NCBI GenBank assembly: GCA_019456225.1
Contig: VRUI01000002.1
Span: 62,001 to 126,000 of the forward strand
DNA length: 64,000 nt
Source of the DNA: Planctomycetota bacterium
Lineage (GTDB): Bacteria > Planctomycetota > Phycisphaerae > Sedimentisphaerales > Anaerohalosphaeraceae
Reading direction: 5' to 3'
Part shown: piece after piece, positions 49,644 through 56,492 of the stretch
How the letters are laid out: each line of letters starts with the position of its first letter
Numbering within the stretch: position 1 is the first letter of the stretch
Position numbers and translations under genes: made by a program
Notes under the pieces: model-generated
Databases searched by the model: none
Told to the model about the DNA's origin: nothing
The model's input: the letters and a program-made list of their open reading frames with translations, nothing else

Positions 49644-52343
49644 CTATCTCTTCTCTTCCGGTACCGGTGACGTATAGCTAAGCGCCGTCTCAAATGTAGG
49701 TACCGGCCTATAGTTTGGGTGGTCCTTGTGCTTCGTATTTCTCCTACCCCAGTACGATCCATAGTACTGGGCATTGCTGTCAACCCATGTTGTTATCCGA
49801 ATCATATCTTCCTGCGAGATCTTAATGTCTTTGTGCTGCTTAGCAAGTCTTTCCGCATGTTCTGCCAACGTCTTATCCTTAAGCTTAACCTTGCCAGGAT
49901 TCAACATCGCCACAAGTACACTTGCATGTGACCCAAGCGATCTCGGAGGCAAGTAATGAACATTGCCCGTCTTCGGATGATTCTCACCGATAGTCGGTCC
50001 GACCAGATCGTAACTTCTTCTGCCCTTACCGCCGCGTCTTTCCGGTATCAGCTTTTCATACGACACGCTAAAAAATTGTGTCTCTTCACCAGTCAAAACA
50101 AGGCCAGCCTTTGGCTTATCGCCGCTATGGCACTTGATGCAGTGCTTGTCAAGAACCGGCTGGACATCCGTAGCATAATGAATTGGCCGTTGACCAGTCT
50201 TTTCGCCCGGCTGAGGCCCCGGCATCGATGGCGCCCTTTTAAGTGCCATTACAACATTCATTTGTCGCTTCTTCGGCAGATTATCCGGCATCTCATGACA
50301 GCCGATACAGCTTCGCACCTCACCAGGCCGATAGTTTACATAAGTCCTCTCACGCTGAACCTCCATGTAATTCTCGTCCAAAACCTGGAACGAAATATTC
50401 CTGTCAGCAGGTACAATAAAGTACGCCGAACCATCGTCATAAACCGGCACGATACCATGCTGAACTTTCAGCCCAAGTGCCGTATCCTTTGTAATAACCG
50501 CATGCTGCTGATCGTACTCGTCACCACCCCAGCGGCGTCTCGTCGCCCATGGTCGCGGCATCTGCTCGTTAATACGGATATACTTGATAGTGCCCCGCTC
50601 AACATCGTCAAGGCCGTGATAAACGTCGGTGACAATACAAGCCGCCTGGTCCTTCTTGGCTAGCAGTTCATTTTTTGCACTTGCAAGAACAGGAGGCTTA
50701 ACTCTCGGCTTCAACGGCATCGGCATAAAGCACCCAATATTGCCAGCCTGATAGATCAGCTCCGCATCGCCATTGTCACTGAGAAGATATAGTTGCCAGT
50801 CGATCTTGTTACGATAGCTTTCGCCATTGGGATTCATACTTACAAGAAACTCATCTTTAGACAGCGGATAAGGATCCTTGAAAACACGCTTGCCGCGATT
50901 GTCCACATCCCTGAAATGAAAGCCTCCTTCGCCCGGAATAACAATATCATCCGTAACAAACTCCATCGGCTCAGTAGTGCGAATGTTTTTCGTAGTGTCG
51001 ATCTTAATGACCGTTCCGATAGAGTTCTGCGGGTAGTGAGGCACACCCATTGCGACGAAAAGATTATTCTCGCCAGGTATCGCTCTGCCCTGCGTTATCG
51101 TCGGAGGCAGCGAAATATCGTTACCATAGATCTCCGCTGACGCATACCCATCCGGATGCATCGCCCAAAGACACTTAACACTTACAGCACCCTTGTCATA
51201 ATACTCCCAGCGTGTATACATGATCCGCCCGTCATTCAAAACACTCGGCGTAGCTTCACTGACCGAACTGTTCGTAAGTTTCTCCATATTGCTGCCATCG
51301 CCATCAATGCGATACAATACCGTCGTCGTAAAGATGTCCGGGCTGTCACAGAGAATACCATACTGACACCGCGTCGAGATAAAACATATCCCGCCGTCAG
51401 GCAGATAACAAGGGTCCATGTCATCGGTACCATGATGATAACCCCGCTGATATTTCTTAACTAGTTCCGCCTCATCTTCCTGCGGGAAAGTCAGCTGCTT
51501 CAAACCGCTGCCGTCAACATTGCATTCGTACAACCTGTAGCCAATATTATTCGCGCCCTTCCAGCAGAACACGATTTTCTTAGCATCAAACGAAAGATCA
51601 AACCTTCCAAACACGCCACCCTCAAGCCCCTTGACGACATCTTTAATTTTGCCGGTCTTAAGGTCAAGCGTGCAGATATTGCCAAACGGGTCGAAACTGC
51701 TGTTGATATAATCCGTATAATAGTGATTCGACGTATACTTCATGCGCTTGACAAAGATAAGTTTGTCGACACCCTGATCGATAAGTTTCTTCGCTGCCTC
51801 TTTCGAAAACTTCGGCTCATACTTGACCGGCCCAAGGCTCTCCACTTCGATGCTATCAAACCACGCCTTACCAGTCGCATCTCCCCAGCCGCCAAACAAA
51901 CAATTGATCATCACTTCGCCGCCGGTACTTTCAAAAACACACTGAACATGCTGCCAGTCCTGCGTTCCTTTTATCGAGCGAGTCTTAAAATTCGTCCCAT
52001 GAACACTTAGAACCGCACCCCACCCTTCATCTTTAAGATTTTCTGTCTTAATAAAGCCCCAGAGCTTGTATTTATGATAAGGCTTAAGTATGATCTTCTG
52101 CCCCCACGAAGCATTGCCGCCAGTCTTCGATGATATCATAAGACTGCTTTTGTCATGAAAGCCATCTTTAGACATCTCAAACTTCGCCTTCCCGCCCCAC
52201 GTCGATGCCGCCCCAACCTTAGGCAGACCGTTTTCGACCTCCTGGAAACGATAGTTTTTAAGCAGATTGTTCGCAAAACTCAGATTGGCTGTTGAAAATA
52301 GAACTAAAAAGACAAGTGTGACGCTGTGTTTGAAAGTTTTCAC
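49644..52343 (-). CDS. Dihaem c / beta-propeller protein (hydrazine-synthase-alpha-like family)
   Basis: The GTG at 52343 (AAGGGG upstream) gives a clean signal peptide, KTFKHSVTLVFLVLFSTANLSFA; an ATG at 52373 adds ten residues. An N-terminal carbohydrate-binding-like beta domain (~25-165) is followed by a TolB/PD40-type propeller (DMDPCYLPDGGICFISTR, EATPSVLNDGRIMYTRWEYYDKG). Next comes the middle region typical of HzsA-like planctomycete proteins (GCFMPMPLKPRVKPPVL, VYHGLDDVERGTIKYIRINEQMPRPW). Two haem c motifs follow: CIGCH at 679-683 and CIKCH at 735-739. It is a periplasmic redox protein. No hydrazine synthase beta/gamma genes are nearby, so an anammox role is not implied. Confidence 0.87.
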   Translation of the reverse strand: MKTFKHSVTLVFLVLFSTANLSFANNLLKNYRFQEVENGLPKVGAASTWGGKAKFEMSKDGFHDKSSLMISSKTGGNASWGQKIILKPYHKYKLWGFIKTENLKDEGWGAVLSVHGTNFKTRSIKGTQDWQHVQCVFESTGGEVMINCLFGGWGDATGKAWFDSIEVESLGPVKYEPKFSKEAAKKLIDQGVDKLIFVKRMKYTSNHYYTDYINSSFDPFGNICTLDLKTGKIKDVVKGLEGGVFGRFDLSFDAKKIVFCWKGANNIGYRLYECNVDGSGLKQLTFPQEDEAELVKKYQRGYHHGTDDMDPCYLPDGGICFISTRCQYGILCDSPDIFTTTVLYRIDGDGSNMEKLTNSSVSEATPSVLNDGRIMYTRWEYYDKGAVSVKCLWAMHPDGYASAEIYGNDISLPPTITQGRAIPGENNLFVAMGVPHYPQNSIGTVIKIDTTKNIRTTEPMEFVTDDIVIPGEGGFHFRDVDNRGKRVFKDPYPLSKDEFLVSMNPNGESYRNKIDWQLYLLSDNGDAELIYQAGNIGCFMPMPLKPRVKPPVLASAKNELLAKKDQAACIVTDVYHGLDDVERGTIKYIRINEQMPRPWATRRRWGGDEYDQQHAVITKDTALGLKVQHGIVPVYDDGSAYFIVPADRNISFQVLDENYMEVQRERTYVNYRPGEVRSCIGCHEMPDNLPKKRQMNVVMALKRAPSMPGPQPGEKTGQRPIHYATDVQPVLDKHCIKCHSGDKPKAGLVLTGEETQFFSVSYEKLIPERRGGKGRRSYDLVGPTIGENHPKTGNVHYLPPRSLGSHASVLVAMLNPGKVKLKDKTLAEHAERLAKQHKDIKISQEDMIRITTWVDSNAQYYGSYWGRRNTKHKDHPNYRPVPTFETALSYTSPVPEEKR

Positions 52344-52692
52344 CGTAAAACCCCTTAAAATGAGATTTCCCATATAACCTTATATATTTCAGCTCAGCTA
52401 CGCCGCTAAGCCTCTTTTCCAATAGGATACCAGATTGACCTCAAAAACTCAAGCTCTCCAGCTTCATTTTGAGGCTGTTTCTGCCAAAATAATAGTCAAA
52501 ACACGAATTTGGCAACTGACTATCGTTTCTTTGACATACCTCACCCAGTGTCTCCGTCTGAAATCCATGTTTTTCAGCAATTCTTATCATTAGTCATAAC
52601 CAATGCCCACAGTAAACTCTCCGACCAACGCACGTTCCGTATGCGCACAAAAAAAGCCCTGAAAAACGCTTCGAATCAGTTTTACAGGGCTT
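52344..52692. other. Spacer upstream of the dihaem gene
   Basis: This 349-bp stretch holds a clear intrinsic terminator at its right end (52652-52694). I see no convincing promoter for the dihaem gene; TTGCCA with a TATTAT 15 bp downstream (minus strand, near 52490-52515) is only a weak candidate. Confidence 0.5.
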
Positions 52693-52694
52693 TT
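52652..52694 (-). terminator. Intrinsic terminator after the zinc-ribbon gene
   Basis: On the minus strand AAAAGCCCTG pairs with CAGGGCTTTT around a 23-base loop and is followed by a run of seven T residues. It overlaps the stop region of the zinc-ribbon gene and insulates it from the dihaem gene. Confidence 0.8.
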
Positions 52695-52893
52695 AGCCGA
52701 AACAGTTGCCTTTTCCATCAACAAATACGCCTCCGCCGATCCCATCGATGGCACTTAGAGCTTCGCCAAGCTCTTCCATCGCCGGAACCTTGAACAGTAT
52801 CAGGCATTTCGGGCAGGTTATTCTCCGGTCAGCAGCATCTGAAGACAGTAATATCCGATCATTACAGCGAGGACATTTAACACACATCTTCAT
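52693..52893 (-). CDS. Small zinc-ribbon protein
   Basis: From the ATG at 52893 the protein has 66 aa with two CPxC knuckles (CPRC and CPKC, separated by ~15 residues), the MJ0042-type zinc ribbon common in Planctomycetota. It continues as an acidic helix and a Gly-rich tail. A frame beginning at 52938 would add a hydrophobic N-terminus without ribosome-binding site. It probably binds Zn2+ and a protein or nucleic acid partner, which is not known. Confidence 0.68.
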   Translation of the reverse strand: MKMCVKCPRCNDRILLSSDAADRRITCPKCLILFKVPAMEELGEALSAIDGIGGGVFVDGKGNCFG

Positions 52894-53049
52894 ACAATAC
52901 GCTTCTAAAAAAAGAGAAAATAAAAAAGGCGAGGACAAATATTGAAAGCGGACGGCAAACCGTATTCCTCGCCATTTAAGATCAATCCATTATATTATAG
53001 ACGGTACAGCCTTCCCTGGCTGGCATTGCCGTTATATTTAAAACTGTTA

Positions 53050-53325
53050 CTAAATTCCAAATTCCACGATATTGTCTGCGGCTTGCTGAATGTTTTCCGG
53101 GGTATCGAGCTGGCCGGACGCCATAAGCTGCTGTGCTTTGTCTACAGCTGCCTGATTAATTCCTTGTGCGGCAAGTGCAGCCCTAATAAAATCGATACTT
53201 GGCTCACCTACGGAAATTCCGCCGGCCTGAACTACTTTACCACGCTGCCTGTTCGTCATTTTAGATGTAAAATCTCTGGCAAGTCTTTGGACATTGTAAA
53301 TATTAGCATTTTCAATATTCATCAT
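53050..53325 (-). CDS. flgM: FlgM-like anti-sigma-28 factor
   Basis: The 91-aa protein has a disordered, basic N-terminal half and a C-terminal helix pair (NQAAVDKAQQLMASGQLDTPENIQQAADNIVEFGI). This resembles the sigma-28-binding end of FlgM, where GxLDxPExIxxAAxxIL-type sequences occur. AAAGGA precedes the tandem ATG codons. A close sigma-28 promoter lies upstream and fliA is 2 kb away on the same strand; negative feedback of this kind is typical for flgM. The family is weakly conserved, so context adds much. Confidence 0.78.
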   Translation of the reverse strand: MMNIENANIYNVQRLARDFTSKMTNRQRGKVVQAGGISVGEPSIDFIRAALAAQGINQAAVDKAQQLMASGQLDTPENIQQAADNIVEFGI

Positions 53326-53440
53326 TACATCCTTTTACATAAACGCGACCCTCGCAGTTTTAGTTGCATCATCTAATTTAAAACTATCAAGTCCACAAGT
53401 ACGAAAGTACACCATAAAGTTATCTTACTCACTATTAATA

Positions 53441-53467
53441 TTATCGCATCGCATCTGAAAAACTTTA
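53441..53467 (-). promoter_or_regulatory. Sigma-28 (FliA) promoter of flgM
   Basis: Read leftward: TAAAGTTT, exactly 11 bp, TGCGATAA. This matches the FliA consensus TAAAGTTT-N11-GCCGATAA at 14 of 16 positions. It lies 116 bp upstream of the flgM start. Confidence 0.8.
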
Positions 53468-53547
53468 ATAATTTTACTGGAATTTTCAATTTTTCATTAA
53501 AGCTCTGCTATTACTACTGAAAATCGTAGTTTTCTTCGTAAATATCC

Positions 53548-54177
53548 CTACTCAAGTGTCTGAGAAATCTCATAAGTAATAAATTTATTATATATTCTCG
53601 GACTATACATAACTATTTCCCACTCCATCGGTTTATATCCGGATCTCATCTGAGTACTGAAGAACGACTTGATTCTTTCTTCTGTTTTCGCATCTGTGCT
53701 GTCCCACACCTGGTCAATCGCCCAGAGAAGCTGACCAGTCGTACAGTCAACAAGTTCTAGTTTAAGGCCAATTGAATATCGCGGGAAGGGACGGTAACGT
53801 ACTATCTCCCCGTAAAGGACGGCGGCGGCGCCGAATCTTGTTTGAATGTCGCCAAGTTGCTTCATCGAAATATCTGAATCTGTAGAAAGGTTTAAGCTTT
53901 TCCATTTCGGGTCTTTAATATACAGGGTATCGAGCCCGAATATCTGTTTTTTCTGTATTTCTTCCGAAAGTGCCATGGTCAGTTCTTTGCCTAGCTCCTG
54001 GTTCGCCGAAAGATTCTCCATCTCAAGCATTACCACCCTGCCGATCGACTTGAGGTTGTAATCTGGGTACCTGTAAAATCTCAGCGGGTTTATAGAGTCG
54101 TCTTTTTTCGTCTCAAATAAGCATCCTGAGATCGGCAGCAGTGCTAATGCCAGAAGCAATATAATATTCTTTATCAT
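53548..54177 (-). CDS. Lipoprotein, CsgG/LpoB-like
   Basis: A lipoprotein signal with LPISGC (Cys19) is followed by a ~190-residue domain with alternating strands and helices (SIGRVVMLEMENLSANQELGKELTMALSEEIQKKQIFGL ... FGAAAVLYGEIVRYRPFPRYSIGLKLELVDCTTGQLLWAIDQVWD). The pattern resembles CsgG/LpoB/TolB-N-like domains that associate with outer-membrane complexes. It lies in the operon between fliA and flgM, so a role in basal-body or outer-membrane anchoring is possible. The family call is tentative. Confidence 0.7.
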   Translation of the reverse strand: MIKNIILLLALALLPISGCLFETKKDDSINPLRFYRYPDYNLKSIGRVVMLEMENLSANQELGKELTMALSEEIQKKQIFGLDTLYIKDPKWKSLNLSTDSDISMKQLGDIQTRFGAAAVLYGEIVRYRPFPRYSIGLKLELVDCTTGQLLWAIDQVWDSTDAKTEERIKSFFSTQMRSGYKPMEWEIVMYSPRIYNKFITYEISQTLE

Positions 54178-54216
54178 TTTCTTTTTCCCGTAACAAACAC
54201 GGTTACAATTGCCAAA

Positions 54217-54247
54217 AACAAACTAAAGACTAAAAACTAATAACTAT
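54217..54247. repeat. Heptamer array between the two lipoprotein genes
   Basis: On the minus strand ATAGTTA, TTAGTTT, TTAGTCT, TTAGTTT are in 7-bp phase between the stop of one gene and the start of the next. Confidence 0.65.
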
Positions 54248-54269
54248 TTCACTTCTCCCCAGGATAGGT

Positions 54270-54770
54270 TTATTCAGCTCCGAGGAGTTTTAGTATTCTT
54301 ACCAGAGCCTTAAGCTGCTCTTTGTGAACTTCGTTGATCTCCTCGCGGAAGCCGAGGACGTTGGCTTTCCAACCGTCAAGTTCTTTTCTCATTTCGATAA
54401 GCAATTCGTTGGCGTCTGAAAGTTCCTTTTCGGTTATTTTAAGATTTGCGCTCATCGCATCGAATCTTTTAACAAGCCTTTCATTATCAGTTGTCAGTTC
54501 AGCGTTAAGTTTTTCCAGAAGTTCGTTCTTCGATTTAAATTCTTTGTACTTCTCGGTCCAGTTGCGAACATCTCCAAGATTACTATTATCGCCAGTGTTT
54601 GATATAAATCTTTTCCTGCTGTCAGTTGGGACATGCTCCTGGGAATCCGGCTTTTTCTTTATTCCGGTGAACGTCGCGTGGGCTATCTCTTCAGGAACAT
54701 TCATATTACATCCGCTCAACACTATAATTACCAAGGTTAAAACCAGAAATGTTTTTTTAATATGGTTCAT
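54270..54770 (-). CDS. Coiled-coil lipoprotein
   Basis: From the ATG at 54770 (GGA eight bases upstream) the signal LVIIVLSGC places the lipidated Cys at residue 21. The rest (about 60-160) is a long charged coiled coil (WTEKYKEFKSKNELLEKLNAEL ... LIEMRKELDGWKANVLGF). A TTG four codons upstream is not needed. It is the neighbour of the second lipoprotein within the fliA-flgM segment. I do not recognise a family; outer-membrane attachment is inferred from the lipobox. Confidence 0.75.
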   Translation of the reverse strand: MNHIKKTFLVLTLVIIVLSGCNMNVPEEIAHATFTGIKKKPDSQEHVPTDSRKRFISNTGDNSNLGDVRNWTEKYKEFKSKNELLEKLNAELTTDNERLVKRFDAMSANLKITEKELSDANELLIEMRKELDGWKANVLGFREEINEVHKEQLKALVRILKLLGAE

Positions 54771-54806
54771 TGTATTTTCCAATAAATAATTCGTTTAGTT
54801 TTTGAG

Positions 54807-55043
54807 TTAATTATAATTACATTTTATCTGACTTACTGTTCCGCACGGACAAACCACTTCGATCGTTGCATACTCGGCAGTGGTTTCTATCACTCTTGCA
54901 CTGGCCTGTGCGTCTTCTGACGGAGGTTTTCCCTCGTCTGCCGGAACACTGCCAATCGCCAGTGACCCTATCGGAAGCTGAAAAACACCTTCGACATTAA
55001 CTTTGCTGCTCTTTATTATAGGCGACAAAAATGCGGTACTCAT
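54807..55043 (-). CDS. Small protein with a CPCG motif, unknown function
   Basis: The 78-aa protein begins MSTAFLSPIIKSSKVNVEGVF and ends with VVCPCGTVSQIKCNYN. Three cysteines near the C-terminus (CPC...C) suggest a metal site or disulfide. AAGGA lies upstream. It has no membrane segment. Genes of this size in fliA operons include FlbD-like regulators, but no such motif is seen. Confidence 0.6.
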   Translation of the reverse strand: MSTAFLSPIIKSSKVNVEGVFQLPIGSLAIGSVPADEGKPPSEDAQASARVIETTAEYATIEVVCPCGTVSQIKCNYN

Positions 55044-55095
55044 TTATTATTATATCCTTTCTATATTATTCGTGCTGCCAACGCACGATTCCTGC

Positions 55096-55338
55096 TCAGG
55101 CACGAAAATCTATATGATCCATATCTTTGTCAGCAAGAACTTCTTTTTCTTCGATCTCAAGTTCTTCTTCGAGTTTTTCGTCAATGCCACCGCTCTGCTT
55201 GACGTCATGACGGTCTTTTCTTTTGTTTTCGTCTTTTTTTTCTTTTCTTCTTTCGATGCTGTTACTGAGATTGCTTAGTCCTTGAATATGGTGCAGGGTA
55301 TCTATCGGGTTGATATTGATATCTCTATCGACCATCAT
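55096..55338 (-). CDS. Small charged protein, unknown function
   Basis: The 80-aa protein overlaps the 3' end of fliA by 14 bp. The ATG ATG start has AAGGA about six bases upstream, which supports translation. The N-terminal ~28 residues are hydrophobic/polar (INPIDTLHHIQGLSNLSNSIERR) and the remainder is very Lys/Glu/Asp-rich, probably disordered or helical. I do not recognise a family. Confidence 0.6.
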   Translation of the reverse strand: MMVDRDININPIDTLHHIQGLSNLSNSIERRKEKKDENKRKDRHDVKQSGGIDEKLEEELEIEEKEVLADKDMDHIDFRA

Positions 55339-56125
55339 CGTATTCCTTTAGCTGGCTTGACAGTGAAAAGATCGCACTTGCATGAAGCTGGCTCACTCTC
55401 GACTCGGTAACCTCCAGTGCAAGGGAAGCCTCTTTCATTGTCAGTTCCTGATGATAATACAGTATTATCACCTGCCTTTGTTTCTCAGGCAAGTTCGTTA
55501 TGCATTCTGCGAGCATGGAGGCAAGTTCTCTTTTTTCGATAGCCGATTCCGGGGTGTCGGTCTTATGGGCAATAAGAACATCACCCAGTGCAGGCTCATC
55601 GTCATTAAGACCATGGATGGACATAAAATGCCTGGACCTTGCATTCTCGAATATTTTGTAGAGCTTATCTACGGTAATATCCATTTTGCCGGCAAGTTTT
55701 TCGTCTTCGATGATGAATCCGGTCTTTTCAATATTTTCCCGGGATATCTCTTCTGCCTGCTGAATCTGTTTGGAAAGGTTTGCAGGCGCAAACGACCAGC
55801 TTCTAAGCTCGTCGATAATTGCACCTTTAACCCTTATATAAGCGTATGTCTTAAACTCGGCATTTCTCGTCGGATCGAAATCACGAGCCGCTTTTACCAG
55901 TCCGACACTCCCTGCCGAGACAAGATCTTCCTTTGTAAGCGGAGGTTTTATGTAAGTAGTGACCTGGTCGACGATCCTTCCGACCATCGGCAAATACTCT
56001 ATAACCATTTTGTCCGGGTCGTGCTTTTTTTGACCGGAGGCATAGGCTTTGGCAGCAAGTCCCTTGAGACACTGCTGATTCGCTTGCTCGACCGAATTGT
56101 CTGTTTCAACTGTCACCGATAACAC
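55325..56125 (-). CDS. fliA: Flagellar sigma factor FliA (sigma-28)
   Basis: The 266-aa protein has the sigma-70-family regions in FliA order: region 2 (VIEYLPMVGRIVDQV ... LTKEDLVSAGSVGLVKAARDFDPTRNAEFKTYAYIRVKGAIIDELRSW), region 3, and region 4 (NLPEKQRQVIILYYHQELTMKEASLALEVTESRVSQLHASAI). It directs late flagellar transcription. The GTG at 56125 is used here; GTG at 56116 is an alternative. The short upstream spacer is filled with heptamer repeats. flgM downstream is its probable inhibitor. Confidence 0.94.
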   Translation of the reverse strand: MLSVTVETDNSVEQANQQCLKGLAAKAYASGQKKHDPDKMVIEYLPMVGRIVDQVTTYIKPPLTKEDLVSAGSVGLVKAARDFDPTRNAEFKTYAYIRVKGAIIDELRSWSFAPANLSKQIQQAEEISRENIEKTGFIIEDEKLAGKMDITVDKLYKIFENARSRHFMSIHGLNDDEPALGDVLIAHKTDTPESAIEKRELASMLAECITNLPEKQRQVIILYYHQELTMKEASLALEVTESRVSQLHASAIFSLSSQLKEYDDGR

Positions 56126-56131
56126 CCGCTT

Positions 56132-56158
56132 AATGCTAATCGCTAATTACTAAACTAC
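56132..56158. repeat. Heptamer units upstream of fliA
   Basis: On the minus strand TAGTAGT, TTAGTAA, TTAGCGA, TTAGCAT run in 7-bp phase from the stop codon of the preceding gene to the fliA start. Confidence 0.6.
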
Positions 56159-56394
56159 TATTGTTCTTCGGCATTTTCATCTTCACTTATCTTACTGTCA
56201 ACCATCGCAGTAAGAACGATCCTTGCGACAATACGCAAAGCTATTGTCATCATGCAATATACAAATACGGCTCCACATATTGCCCTATAGCTGCACGTAA
56301 TTGGCTCAACTCCATTGATCACGCCCATAATGGCTACTAAAAATAACGCCGCTATTGAAAATATTCCCGCAATAGAACTAATATACTGCTTCAT
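56158..56394 (-). CDS. Small membrane protein between flhA and fliA
   Basis: The 78-aa protein has two predicted membrane helices (about 6-26 and 40-62: IAGIFSIAALFLVAIMGVI and AICGAVFVYCMMTIALRIVARIV) and an acidic cytoplasmic tail (SEDENAEEQ). AGGA lies seven bases before the ATG. No family is recognised. Its position suggests an accessory membrane component of the export or motor apparatus, which is inference. Confidence 0.72.
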   Translation of the reverse strand: MKQYISSIAGIFSIAALFLVAIMGVINGVEPITCSYRAICGAVFVYCMMTIALRIVARIVLTAMVDSKISEDENAEEQ

Positions 56395-56404
56395 CTCTGT
56401 TTCC

Positions 56405-56475
56405 TAATATAAAAGCCTCGGCCAAAAGGTCGAATCCACCAATAATCATTCATAAATAATCAATCTCAAACTGGC
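56405..56475. repeat. Heptamer units plus GACC-TTTT-GGCC hairpin after flhA
   Basis: On the minus strand TTGATTA, TTTATGA, ATGATTA, TTGGTGG are followed by CGACC-TTTT-GGCCG, GAGGC and TTTTA. This is the same hairpin-GAGGC-T order as at 43350. Confidence 0.6.
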
Positions 56476-56492
56476 CGATCGGCTAATTTGAG

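Noticed and set aside
49644-52343. Hydrazine synthase and an anammox organism
   Set aside because: Only an alpha-like protein is present; beta and gamma subunits and other anammox genes are not in the window, and this protein family is wider than anammox.
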